A stretch of 64,000 bases of DNA from Oopsacas minuta (Eukaryota > Porifera > Hexactinellida > Lyssacinosida > Leucopsacidae). A program made the position numbers and the translations under genes. Below, one piece after another: positions 1-11,560 of the stretch. The stretch lies in the NCBI GenBank assembly GCA_024704765.1, contig JAKMXF010000329.1, forward strand, positions 1 through 64,000, written 5' to 3'. How positions within the stretch are numbered: the stretch's first letter is position 1; every line of letters begins with the position of its first letter. Below the pieces are notes generated by a model. It searched no databases, was not told the origin of the DNA, and saw only the letters and a list, made by a program, of their open reading frames with translations.

Positions 1-1889
1 CAGGTAATTTGTGCTTTCTTTTTCGTGGTAAACTGCTTATTTCGATGTCGTGATCATCTGCAACCGTTAGAGCTTCATTCCAAATTTCCTTCCACTGTTT
101 CTCTGATCTGTAAGTCTGAAGAGTTTCAATGGTTGCATCAATCAATGACATTGCAGCACTAAAATCAAGGTCAGGATCCTGAAGTGTCTTTGACAAACCG
201 TTCGTCATACTGAAAAGATGGTTGAACATCACTAAGCATAATACGAATTTAAATTCAAATATCTGAAGAAAAAGTCCTTTTGCCTCTATTGCTCGATCTC
301 GCTGCACACCATCAGAAATGGATCCAAGAGTAGTTAATAGGGCTCCAAAAGTCTCTTTAAAAGTCTTAATCGCCTCAAAACAATATGCCCAACGTGTTTC
401 AATTAGGCGTCTGAGCCGGCGTGGCTGTTTCTCTGGCCTTTGTTCCGCTTGAACTTTCTCGAACAGGGCATTAAAGTTCCCAGAGGATAGGAATAAATAC
501 ACTGCTTCCAATAACGAGAAGAAGTCCTGTGCTATAGGTACACCCTTTATGGAGTCGACAAGAACAGGGTTCAAGCGATGTGCACAACAATGAATATATA
601 GGGCCATTGGAGCAGATACTCTAAATCGCGCCTGGACACCCGAATACCTGCCACTCATAACAGATGCTCCGTCGTAGCACTGACATACACAGTTTTCTGG
701 AAATAGATTGCAGCTCTGAATCACATTACAAATATACTTATAGAGTGATTCTGCATCCATTTGTTCTGCAAAAGTATACCCAAGAAAACGCTCATAAACG
801 CTGCGATTGTTAACATAGCGTGAGACAATTGAAAGTTGCTCCTTCCGACTAATATCTTTGGTTTCATCTGCGAGCAACGAGTAAATAACGGCCTTTTGAA
901 CCTCATTGGATATAGTCTGCAAAACCATATCGCCCATTACACCCAGAAGCTCGTTTTGAATTTCAGGTCAAGTAAACTTTGCATTTTGTGGACCTCCTTT
1001 GATACGTTTCCCTATCTAATCATGATTACCAATAAAAGTCAGTAATGATTGAAAATTTCCAGGATTCAAAGACTCTCCGGTCTCATCATGTCCCCTCAGT
1101 GCTATTTCTTGCCTTGCGCATAGAAGGATGATCTCCGCAATGGTTTTGACATAGTGACGATTTTCCTTTATCACATTCTTTTCGATTTTGTCTAGACTAT
1201 GAGATATTGTTGTCCATGCTGAATGTTGAACTTGTATTCTTCCCAAGTATGGAAAGCCTCTACATGTGCCATACTCTTTCTGTGCTCAATCAATCTTCCT
1301 TTTTGACCAGTAGCATGTTTCCAGTCCCTAAAACCAACTCGTGTGAAAGGTGCATCTGGCCGATTCAAGCGACTAGAAAACCATCGACATGGAAAGCAAT
1401 AGGCTGCATCTTGGTTAACAGAATATTCACGCCAAGAGTAGGTCTTATACCAATCTGGATTAATTGAGCGGAGTTTTTCTCCAAACTTAGTTGTACGGAA
1501 TTTAATACGAGGTTGCTTTGGTATATCAGATAAGTACAGCGCAATATCTATAGTGATACATATTTGAAATGTAAAGAGGCATATAATTAATATGTACATA
1601 GAGGTTTCTATGATATCTCACCTTGACATTCCTCAGTTGTATCTGTGGGGATAGTGCCGCTCTCAAACCTTCGCTCTGCACTGCTCGCTGTTGGTGAATC
1701 TTGTAACTTTGCTTGACTATTCATAAATTCGTCCTTACTGGATGAAGTTATTTCAGTTTGATCAACTCGTAGTTGTGACTCAGTCAACCCAATTTCTTCC
1801 TCTGATGTCCTTGAGCATTCTTTATTCTCGTACTCTTTGGGTAGAGGCTCCGTACACCATAAACTAGTCAAGGTAATCCTTTTGGCCAT
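1..1889 (-). pseudogene. hAT transposase, ZMYM1/TTF type, decayed, runs off left edge
   Basis: Reading leftward, a low-complexity acidic N-terminus (1889-1608) is followed by a TTF-type zinc-finger region (1599-1192) with the motif DAAYCFPCRWF. Next comes a DUF4371-like block (1246-1016) with the signature EIALRGHDE...NPGNFQSLL. The RNase H-like body stays open from about 967 to the window edge, with LLADETKDISRKEQLS and CQCYDGASVMSGRYSG, the usual hAT DE(T)xD and CxDGAxxM(S/T)G motifs. These mark the hAT group that gave rise to ZMYM1-like host genes. The copy is broken: a frame change lies near 1228-1240, and in-frame stops fall at 1016-1018 (TAG) and 968-970 (TGA). The C-terminal dimerisation region would lie outside the window. 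Family identity is seen in motifs; inactivity is inferred from the stops. Confidence 0.85.
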
Positions 1890-2214
1890 TTGGAAGATCT
1901 AGTTGTAATTACCAAAGGGAATGTAAACTAAGCGACCCTGAATATCCGAACATGCCCACTGACCCCAGTTCCTATCCCATTAAATAGTTGTCAATCTTTT
2001 AGCGAGCTTCGATTATCGAAACTTTTGGACTTGTTCCAACGAGTCCGATAATCGAGGTTCACTTATTTGAAATTAATAAAAAAGCACTCGAAAATATCAG
2101 TCAATTGAGATTTTACAAAGCAATGGTTGAACAATAATAGAGCAGTAATGTAGCTGTATCCATTAGAAAAGAATATATTTGGACTCCCTCTTTGGGATGG
2201 ATAAGCCCTTGCAG

Positions 2215-2355
2215 CAGCCCCTAAGATTGAAATAGTGAGGTCGTGGGCCCCACAATAGGTGCGACAACTGGGGACTCAGCTGCGACAACCGGAGCCTCAG
2301 CTGCGCTAACCGGGGCCTGGCCACGGCTGGCCCCCTCCCTTGGCTACGCCACTGC
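2215..2355. repeat. Fragment of hAT-type MITE with 21-bp tandem repeat
   Basis: The segment ends in CTTGGCTACGCCACTG, the right terminus typical of hAT-derived MITEs (CAGTGGCGTAGCC...). Just inside is a GC-rich run with about three copies of a 21-bp unit based on gctgcgacaaccggrgcctca (2259-2320). I see no matching left terminus, so it looks truncated. The open frame of 99 codons crossing it on the minus strand is a by-product of the repeat. Confidence 0.5.
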
Positions 2356-3073
2356 TTCTTGCTCATTTTTGACGATATATAAGCCTTAATTGTATAAGCA
2401 GCAAAATGACAAGATTGAAACATCAAGAACTTGAAAAGTATGTATGATAACTTCGATTCCAAAGACTCATACTAAGGCGTTCAATAAGTCTTGTGGGTGA
2501 TATCATAGAATAAGATACAAACATTATAGACACTAATTCACTATATTATTTATTGAAAGTAATCCCACTGCAGATACACAAAGTTTTAACCTTTCCACCC
2601 ACTTGTAAAACATTTCTGTCTTCTTCGGGGATGGATTTGAAGTACTGGTACGGCCCCGTTCTGAGTGCTTGTAATGTGTAAAATCTTTGGCTTGAAGGTA
2701 GATTTTAAGCATGGAGAATAACAAAGAATAACATGGAGCTTGGTCTGATGAGTATGGTGGATGGGGAAGTAATTCTATCCTTCTACATCCAAAAGATTTT
2801 GGTAAGCCTAGCTGTATGGGAACTGGCGTTATCAATTAAAATCTTCATTCCTCGAGTTCCGGTTTTCGGGCGGTACTTTTCTATATTTTTTATCAAATTT
2901 GGAAGCACCTCTGTAATGAAAGTAGCAGTAACAGCCTTGCCACTCTCACAAGGTAATTGCAAGACAATTCCATGACTACTGAAGAAGATGGTACATAATC
3001 TTAGGTTTTCGGGGTCAGGCCTAGGAATTTTCGCCGGTTGTTCGTCGCCCCTCGCCCATGATTGCTTCTTATA

Positions 3074-4384
3074 CAGGGTGTCTAATAAGTTCTGTTATAC
3101 ATTTTGGCGCCTTAGACAGTAGCTATTAATATACTTATGAAGTAATCTTCTAGAATTTCTTGTAGCATTTTTGGCGCTCCTTCGAATTATACCAAGTATA
3201 TATCATTCAAGTTGATGATTTCCCAGAAAATCATGTTAGAAGAAATTCGTTCAAAAATTGTCACTTTTCACGAATCTGGATTTAGCAATAGTGAAATTCT
3301 AAAAAGGCTAAAAAATGATAAAGTGAATCCCATGTTGATCTATCGCACAATAAAACGATATATTGAGACTGGGAGCGTGTCTGACAGGAAGCGAATTGGT
3401 CGTCCAAGATCCGCTCGCACACCAGCCCTGAAGAATAGTGTTAGATGTCGAATCCTGAGAAATCCCCGGCGTTCAATGCGAAAAATGTCTCGTGAATTCT
3501 GTGTTCAATCACGAAACGATACGGAAATTGGTTGTAGAGGACCTAGGAATGAAGTCCTATAAGAGGAAAAACGTACACCATCTTAACGACTCCATATATC
3601 GTAAGCGACTCAAAAGATGCATACAACTAAAAGCCCGATTCGGTTCTGGGACTGAAGATCAGATTCTCTTCTCAGATGAGAAGCTGTTCACTGTTGAGGA
3701 GGCAAGCAATCGTCAAAACGACCGTATACTTGCTTCTCGAAGTCAGGATATCCCAGTTAGCATCAAGTACATTGATAGAGTCCAGAAGCCTCTTTCTCTG
3801 ATGGTATGGGCGGGAGTGTCGGCAGACTCACGGACAAACCTGATTTTTGTCCCCCAAGGAATGAAAATAAACTCCAGACCTACAGAGAGCTGGTCTTGGA
3901 GCCTGAAATTGCGTCTGCTGGTGAGAAGCTCTTTCAAAACCATCCTTGGATTTACCAACAAGCCTTGCGCCTGCACATGCTTCAAAAGTATCCCAGGGTT
4001 GGTTCAGAGAGCAAAATATCGATTTCATAAGTAAGGATGAATGGTCACCATCAAGCCCAGGTTTAAACCCACTCGACTATTCTGTTTGGGCAAACTTGGA
4101 GAGCAGGGCCTGTGCGAAATCTCACAAGAGTTTGGAGTCCCTCAAAGTTAATGTGTTGAGTGGATGGCAGAAAATCCCACGGGAGGAACTGCGAAAAGCT
4201 GTCCATCAGTTTCGGAGCAGACTAACTTCCGTAATTCATAAAAAGGGAGGCTATATTGAATGATATTTGTAATTTGTAATTAGGAACATAAGTCCTAAGA
4301 AAATAGAAGGTTTCATGGGTTTATAATGGATAAATTTGAAATTATTGGGGAATTGACATATAACAGAACTTACTAGACACCCTG
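3074..4384 (+). mobile_element. Tc1/mariner-like element nested in the mariner
   Basis: The left terminus cagggtgtctaataagttc (3074) is the inverse of gaacttactagacaccctg (ending at 4384), differing at one position. Both ends are flanked by TA (3072-3073 and 4385-4386), the target duplication of the IS630-Tc1-mariner superfamily. The length is 1311 bp. It sits in the middle of the 2475-5073 mariner and is therefore younger than it. Confidence 0.9.
3212..4263 (+). pseudogene. Tc1/mariner-like transposase of the nested element, dead
   Basis: The N-terminus has a helix-turn-helix module (SGFSNSEILKRLKND, then GRPRSARTPALKNSVRCRIL). A first catalytic motif QILFSDEKLFTVE follows at about 3660-3700, and the C-terminus runs DFISKDEWSPSSPGLNPLD ... 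KKGGYIE, ending at 4263. It is read in three frames (3212-3562, 3492-4034, 3946-4263), so at least two frameshifts are present. The second catalytic Asp is lost in a small deletion at about 3955, where QQDSAPAHAS is expected. The third is replaced by Gly in SPGLNPLD (family: SPDLNPLD). The C-terminal KGGYIE is typical of this group. The copy is inactive. Confidence 0.85.
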
Positions 4385-5073
4385 TACTTGCTGTATGGTG
4401 TTGAATAGTAGACCCACGTCTCGTCACCAGTAATAATCTCTGATAGGCGTTTAGAATAGCAGTTCTCATAAGTTTCCAAGAGTTTCTTGGCAATATTCAG
4501 TCGTGCCAACCTTTGATTCTTACTGAGCTTATGTGGGACACATTTCCCACAAATCGATCGGTAGCCAAGATCAGTCGTCAGAATTGTATGAATAGCTCCT
4601 GATGAAATCTCCATACTTTGTTCTAAATGATTGACAGTAATGCACTTGTCTTCCATGACCATACTACAATGGGTGCGATATTCTCTGAAGTGGTGGCGGA
4701 TACCGGTCTTCCAGATCGAGGCCAATCTGTGACATCAGCATCAGCACGCTTTACAGTAGATCTGGAAGGGCAATACACGCACAATATCTTCTGTAACTCG
4801 CTGAAGATCTCTATGGGCTGGATCTTGAGTATTGTGCAAAACTCTATGTGAGTTCACCATTTGAGGTTGAAATTATCATCCTTTGAAGTCATAAATTCAA
4901 CAGTGGGCATAAATTGACTACACGTAACTATCTCAAAATTCATAATTTGTATTGATAAGCTTGAAACTTTCAGCATATGGAGTTTAACTATATGGGCTTA
5001 TAATATATGAAAGTTAGATATATTACTTGACTAATTCCTAAGATATCATGACCGCAAGACTTATTGAACGCCT

Positions 5074-6291
5074 GATATTATTTGTAAGACCAATTCCTTA
5101 ACTGGATAAAAGAAGCATGGAAAATATCAAAAATGGGAATTAATATTTATCCTGAAATTAGAATAATTAAACAATGGTTGAATATTTCCATGAGGAAATA
5201 CTATAACTCATAAACCCACCAGAATGACAAAATGTCATAAATATATGTGAGATGAACGCTGTTGGTGAATGCAAATGTAGCAGCCAAATGGGTAGAGTCA
5301 AACGGCATAGAAAGAAATACAGCGAGTCCAGTTCTATTTAAAACACGATTAAAATAATACACCATTTAAGACCTAATGGATAAGTGAGAGAAATTAAAAT
5401 CCACATATACGAATCAATCTACCATTTCAAGAGTGTAAAGCTCTAAGCATCGACTTAAGAGTGATCTGCTCAATTTCATAGCAACCATTGTATAAGAATA
5501 CAGACCAAATTATAATTTTAGATTTTCCTTGGGTCGTTAAGGAGACTCTATCTCAAAAGTTGATAGTATCCCGAAGCTAATTAAAAGATCACTCATAAGA
5601 ATGAACAGAGTGCAAAATCGATACAGCTAATACCGACTCACCTAGCAAGTAAGCCATGTGGTTATCATAATACAATGGACATATTTATTAGACTAGGAAT
5701 ACTGAGTTACCTGTGCAAACAGTTCCGAAAGATCAAAATTTGTGCGGATTACGGTGCATTCGTACATCCAAACTGATAGTAAACATGATAAATCAAGGGT
5801 TGCTAAATTCATAACAATGCAAAATCAAACAAACTAGATTGCATACTATTTTCTTCGAAACAAAATGGCCAGATGATAAAATTGTATAAAATGACCACTA
5901 TGCATATGTCAAAGTAGTTCGACAAATTGAGGGCAAATGAGAAAGTTGATTATGCCATCAATTTCACCACATAGCTGATAATCATTGACCAAATAATGCA
6001 CATGAGAGAGGACAAATATGGACAGAAACAGGAATTATGTCGAAAAATGGCATTTTGCAAGCTAAGTCACTATAGCAGGAGCAAGGAAAATTGACAAAGA
6101 TAAGATAAGTGTGAACTGAATAGAATAAGCAATGTTACCTCCAGGAACTGTGTATTCAATGACCTAGAAGAATACCACATGTAAATTATAGTATTATGTA
6201 GAAGATCAAGTACAAAAGAAATAAGGCACAGCTAAAAGTGAAAAAATAATTTCCAAAAACTGAGATAAAATACCCCTAATGCTGTTACCTA
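5074..6291. other. No gene seen
   Basis: AT-rich sequence dense in stop codons on both strands. I found no transposon motif, RNA gene or clear repeat. Confidence 0.5.
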
Positions 6292-8781
6292 TGTATTGTG
6301 CAATAAATTTATGTCTTACCATTGATGTATGAAATGATATAATCATATTAATTATAATGACGATAGGACTTAATCGGTGATATTATCAGATGCGTATCAC
6401 GACACAATCGCTGATTGTCATTTTATTGTATAATACAGAGCCTGTAAGGGTTATATTAAGCGTAGTGGTGAGTAAATAAACAGTAGTGGTTCACAGAAGG
6501 ATGAAAGTTTTGTCAGTAGCTAAAGATACATAGTGTAACAAAGACACAATTCCTTTACAAAAGCAATATGGACTCAATCAAGTAGGTTACAACTTCAAAT
6601 TACATTGAATAAATCATACCCCGTACATCCGACCAAGGAATAGAATAGAACGCCACAGTAAACATGGAGCCCCGGCTCGAAGAATTACAGATAATGGAGC
6701 TGATTTCAAGAATAATATTTGCCTCACATTACATGAAACATATAATATCAAGCTAATCTTTTCTACTCTTTCCATCCCCAGGCAAATGGGCTAGTTGAGT
6801 CGTCTGATAGAGAGCTTCAAACAGGCTCTAGTTAAGTCTTTAGAAGAAAAGAATGAAAATTAAATACGTTTTCCTAGACGGCATTCCATTCTCTATCAGT
6901 ATTAGACCAAGAGCAACAAAAATTATCAGCTTTTGAGTTGACGTATGGATCTCGAAAAGTTCGACTCCCTACCAAAGTACAAAACCAGAACTATAAGCAT
7001 CCAGAGAGTACCCTAGATCGGCGGGATGTAGAGCTCCAGTTTGAAGCATTAAAAGATGTCATGGAAGGAGCCCAGGAGTAGAATAGTCAGAAAGTCGCAG
7101 AACAGCTGCTGCACTCACAAAACGGATAAACTATCAGATTGACAAGAAATGTAGCTCAGTCTCAACTAGGAAACTTGAGATCGGATAAAATGTATTGATT
7201 GAGAATGTTTATTGGGGGGAAAGTTAAAGGACAATCGGATTGGTCCACACAACTAGGGCTAAAGTGAATCGTAGTAATGTTCAGATTCTCCGAATTAAAG
7301 ATACTAGAAAGGTGAAGAGACCAAAAGTCAAACTTTACAAGATACCCAAAAAAACACACATGCACCACGAACAAATATCAGCGTATAGATAGCCAAAGTG
7401 ATGAGGATGTTATCTAACATGAATACTAGATGAAGATATCATGAATCCATAGTTTCCTTTAGCTGGGGATGAAGAGTCAACATTTGAAACCAATGTGCCA
7501 AGAAAATTAAGGGAAGAAATATTCGAATTTCTCAAATAAATTAAAGAATGCAAATAGAATCCATGAAGACGATAGCCCAGTTAATGAATACCATCGAGAA
7601 CTTGATAAAAAGACGGGATTTTCCTTTAAGAATCTCCTAGAATGGAGCCGAGAAAATTTTTCGCCTACTAAGAATCCTGAAACGAGATTGATAACTTTGA
7701 CGCAAGTCAAGAAGAGGTTACTGAAATACTCGTTGAATAGCATTCAGAAAGTATTGAAATCAAAATACCCTTGCTTCAATAAACAAAAGAAGACTTTAAG
7801 GTTTCCACAAAGTGGCAAAATAGTATGGATTATACTACAAAGGTACTATATCCGGTTTTCTGAGATAATTATAAACAGCCTCAAATCTGATGAGCACTTA
7901 TACATACTTAAACTCTCGTTACAAGAACATTCACCATCGACAACTCCATAGAAGATTTCTGCGGTACTTGGGATGGCTAATTTCATGGAATTAAACTAGT
8001 TAATACATGCTCTATGGATAAAGTAGTTACATTACTCAGTTTGCATAGAAATACGCTACCCACAATTTCAACCTCATACAAACCTCAACAATTCGATTCT
8101 CGAAAATACTCTATCACTAATACACACACATCAAATTGATCAAGATAGATACGAGATTTCTCAAAGCTCGTGATACACCTGAACTAGTGGTTTAACCTCT
8201 TCTGCTACGAGGGACATGTAATTCAGCCATTGTGCAAGAATCAATATCTATGTTCAAACAAGTGCATTATAAAATTTTCAGTGCAGATTTACAATCAAAT
8301 TACTTCCAGTCATTCTTGCTTAAAATGTCGAGATTGAGATACCATAATTGAACTGCTGTGAAAACAATTCATGGGAAAATTAGGCATGTTCATTCTCTAG
8401 GATGGTCATCCACTTCAAAGTGTTCCGTATGCGATATCAATGACACAATTTCGGGACCACACAAAGATTATTTGTTGCATTACTTACTGATTTGCATCAC
8501 TATCTATACGGGAATATAATTATCTAGTGAGATATATTGATATTTGGTGCTCTTGTGATGGGATGGAAAACCGATAAAAAGTTAAAGAATTGAATTCATA
8601 GGCTGCTTAAATAACAGTATTTGAGTTCTCACAAAAATTTGAAAGAAAATTCTTTAATATATAATATTCTATAATATTCAATAAAATGAAACATCACCGA
8701 TTGTGTCGAATCACGATAAAATGAATATCAATACATGATTGTGCAACCACACTGAAATAATCAAATTTATTGCACAAAACA
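6292..8781. mobile_element. Putative Ginger-like element: integrase inside weak inverted repeats
   Basis: The left end tgtattgtgcaataaattt (6292) is matched by the complement of the right end (8781 backward), which reads tgttttgtgcaataaattt. Similarity continues for about 150 bp with gaps, sharing for example atcggtgat and cattttattg blocks. Both ends begin TGT. Between them lies a degraded DDE integrase (6640-7380). An integrase inside terminal inverted repeats rather than LTRs is the arrangement of Ginger elements; Maverick/Polinton debris or a Ty3/gypsy relic caught by chance are alternatives. The flanking four bases (ccta/taac) are not a clean duplication. Confidence 0.4.
6640..7380 (+). 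pseudogene. Retroviral-type integrase core, degraded
   Basis: Integrase hallmarks appear in order in shifting frames: GAPARRITDNGADFKNN with the second catalytic Asp (~6675-6705), then HPQANGLVESSDREL with the catalytic Glu at 6797-6799. SAFELTYGSRKVRLPT (~6930-6980) follows. The C-terminal module contains NRIGPH and VNRSNVQILRIKDTRK (~7230-7320), which resembles the GPY/F domain of gypsy/Ginger integrases. Many stops and frame changes interrupt it. The HHCC zinc finger and first Asp are not visible upstream. It would have catalysed strand transfer of element ends. Class assignment rests on its inverted-repeat setting. Confidence 0.7.
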
Positions 8782-10330
8782 TAACTAAAAGCATTAGTGA
8801 ATCATTTTCGTAAGGAGGTCCAGTTTCTGCAAATTTTACGAAAATGGTCAACCGCATCATTTCTGTAGGGGATAATCTTCGTCCAAAACAATGTGACTAA
8901 ATTTGCAAACTTCGATAATGTATATAGTCCAAACTGTAATTCCCTATATCAAAATTAGTCATGTATAAGACTCGAACCTGTCAAAGGGACGTCAAAATAT
9001 CCCAATATACCAAAATCAGAGAGCTGGATAATCCAGTTTCATCAATTACTCGGGACAAACAAACATGCTAAGGTCTCAGACAACACCATTGCAAAGATAA
9101 TATATAAATACTAAGTATAGAAAAGTGTTGAAATATGAATCGTAATAAATTAGAGACTTTGTCCAACAAGACAAAGATCGTTCTGAACGATGAACACATT
9201 TGTTAGTGAAATTGCAAAGCTGAATTTTCCAAAAATCTTTGAAAAGCGACGATTTGATGGGGTTAGCTGATTCAGAGCAGTATTAAGGGGCGGGTGAGCT
9301 GTTGGTGCTGTAACACCAAGGAAAGAGTCTGAGTAGTCGTGGCGTATTCTCAGAAAGTTCCTTCTTGTAGAATGGTAAATATCGAAACAGAAAGTGCTCA
9401 AAAACTGGATAGAATGTCTAATTAAACTTTCGAAATTGATTTATGGTGGTTAATGAATGAAGAAATATTTACCACTAGTTCTGGATCTGGTCAAGATTTC
9501 TGGATATTCTATTTTATATACACTTAATCGGGACAGCTGAAGAGTCAATGTTTTGTCCCGGTTAACCGATTATGACTACCTAAGTATTCAGGTTGCAAAT
9601 ACTAAATTACTCAATAATCTTAAGGGAGATATGATATCAAAATGTATTCTTCAAGTGTGGGGGAAATTATGTATAGTAAGAATTGATATCCTGATTTTAC
9701 AACAATTCACACAATTTTGAGTTTTAAGTAGATATTGATACTTAGAAAAGTGCCAAAATTGTAATGACAATTTGGATATTATTAAATTGAAATGGTATTA
9801 GATGATTTCGTATCTCAACGTATTAATCAAAAATGTATATTCAAGATTTACATGGTTTCCAAGACCAATTTTCCAATTTATTGCTTACTAAGCAAATAAA
9901 TTGGAACATGTCGACAAAATTATTGTGGATTGATGACGTGGATTTGAAGCAAGTATATAATAGATCAGTGGCGGACACCTTGCTAATGATTGGAGGCGCT
10001 CTGACCAAATTATCCTGGTTTAATTGGAATATTTATCGTGGAATTTGATTTTCAACAGGTTATTACCCCCTGGTTTCACGATAAGAAAACTGCTTTGAGT
10101 GAACCTCGATTCCTGAGGAGTGAACTACAAAGAGCGCGTATTAATATTATGTAATCGGGCCACTGCCTTGACCCAGAACTCTACAAAGATTTAAACCTGT
10201 TAATCGCCATTTCTAAAACTTTACGAATAAGTACTGCTACTGTATAACGGAGTTTCAGAACAATGGATAGAATTTCGTCTTGGGCCCGAAATTGCCTTCA
10301 CTATGCCAGAGCAAGTGATCTAATGTTACC
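8782..10330. other. No gene seen
   Basis: AT-rich, stop-rich sequence. The short open frames here (up to 83 codons) match no family I know and overlap in several frames. Confidence 0.45.
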
Positions 10331-11560
10331 ACAAGAGTTGTTGAATAAATAATGAGACTTGTTTTCATAATTCATATAGTAAACCTATACCTCTCACAAT
10401 TGATTATGAGAAGATGTGATAAATTCCCCCTTTAACTTTATACACCTCCATCGTCCTGGTAACTTTTCCAGCCCAGCGGTATGGAATTCTGTAGGGGTCC
10501 CTTTTCTCACTGTTATATTTCGTACTCCAGTAGTTTGAAATCCTCAAATCTCTTCCCTCGAAGAAGTCTCTTCATCTATCCAAACAGCCAGTAGTCACTG
10601 GGAACCAGGTCTGGACTATACGGGGGGATTAGGGAGGCATTCGAATCCTAAGTCGTCAATTCCAGCCATTGTCTTGGAGCTTACTTGGAGCCTTGCGTTG
10701 TCATGTTGCAGCAATAAGCCACGGTCAACTTGTCTCGCCTTTCACGCTTAATCACTTGACGCAATTCTTTCAATTCGTCAACGTAATAATCACTGTTTAT
10801 GGTTATTTCCTCAGGCAACCAGTCGAAGTGAATATTTCCTCCCCTATCACAAAATACTGTTGCCATTCTCTTCCCTGCTGATTTTGCGGCCTCTACCTTG
10901 ATGGGTACAGGTTTAGCACGTTTCTTCCACTGCTTCGATCGAGTTTTGCTCTCTGGTTCATAATAATGAAGCAAGTTTCATCTCCCGTTACTATACGATC
11001 CAAAAAGTCTTCCTCTGCCTTGTATCTTAGAAGTAATTCTTTGCTAACTCTGACCCTTTCGCGTTTTTTGTTCCTTTGAAAGAAGTTTTGGGACCCAACT
11101 CTCGCAGGGTTATTCGTCTGTCCTCGTCCAAAATTGTTTGGACCTCTCTCGATATTACTGTGGGTTTTGAAGAAGTCCGACGATCTGTATCAGTGTCATC
11201 GTGGAGTTCCTCATCGCCATTATCAAAACTTTCGGTCCATCTATATATGGTGGCGTTCGAAGGACATTCATCACCGAAAATATCCTACATTTCACGAAGA
11301 ATGTATGAGCCAGTCTTCCCCTTTTTCCACAGGTACCAAATTATTTGTCGTTTTCCTTCTTTGCTAAAATCCATTAGTTGAAAACAATAGCCTATACAAA
11401 TGAAAATTTATAATGAAGAATATGCTAGTAGAGTAAAGAGTATATTGTATCGAAGTTAGACAATCAAGTTAGGCTTGCAATCTGATATTAGGTTTAGAGC
11501 TGAATTAACTAGAATATGAATTCGATACATTAGTCTCATTACTTATTGAACAACCCTTGT
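10331..11560 (-). mobile_element. Mariner element
   Basis: The left end acaagagttgttgaataaat (10331) and the complement of the right end (11560 backward, acaagggttgttcaataagt) match in 17 of 20 positions and continue with aatgagact. The 1230-bp unit holds one minus-strand transposase. TA duplications are no longer intact, consistent with an old copy. Confidence 0.8.
10450..11374 (-). pseudogene. Mariner transposase pseudogene
   Basis: The start codon at 11374 opens with MDFSKEGKRQIIWYLWKKGK, a mariner HTH region, followed after a stop by ECPSNATIYRWTESFDNGDE and ISREVQTILDEDRRITLREL. The catalytic region shows HYYEPESKTRSKQWKKR (10974 on), ATVFCDRGGNIHFDWLPE and INSDYYVDELKELRQVIKRE. PPYSPDLVPSDYWLFG, with the third catalytic Asp, lies at about 10595-10640. 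An in-frame TAG sits about 30 codons after the start and several frame changes follow, so the gene is dead. The layout and length (about 310 codons originally) fit a DD34D-type mariner. Confidence 0.82.

Larger units (their letters stand above)
2533..4860 (-). pseudogene. Mariner transposase, interrupted and frameshifted
   Basis: The N-terminal part lies right of the nested element. It has a helix-turn-helix region ending in EISSGAIHTILTTDLGYRS, then VPHKLSKNQRLARLNIAKK and the first catalytic motif ITGDETWVYY (4725-4390). The rest continues left of the insertion: WARGDEQPAK, a catalytic second-Asp region ILIDNASSHTA, and PHPPYSSDQAPCYSLLF (3070-2533), where the usual SPDLAPSDYYLFP is degraded. 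Catalytic residues follow the mariner DDD layout. Frame changes are visible at about 4680-4720, at the insertion junction, and between IDNASSHTA and IQLGLPKSFG. The gene cannot make protein. The codons resume just past the TA duplication of the nested element, which shows the two halves were once one gene. Confidence 0.85.
2475..5073 (-). mobile_element. Mariner-type element, split by a nested Tc1/mariner insertion
   Basis: The termini are inverted repeats. The left end reads aggcgttcaataagtcttg from 2475, and the complement of the right end (5073 back to about 5041) reads the same for 19 bases before diverging. A TA lies just left of 2475; the right flank reads GA, as if that duplication has mutated. 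The element encodes a minus-strand mariner transposase interrupted by the 3074-4384 element. Without that insertion it is about 1.29 kb, the normal size for a mariner. Confidence 0.8.

Noticed and set aside
2163-2462. 99-codon minus-strand frame with Arg/Leu-rich repeats
   Set aside because: It is the translation of a GC-rich 21-bp tandem repeat within a MITE fragment.
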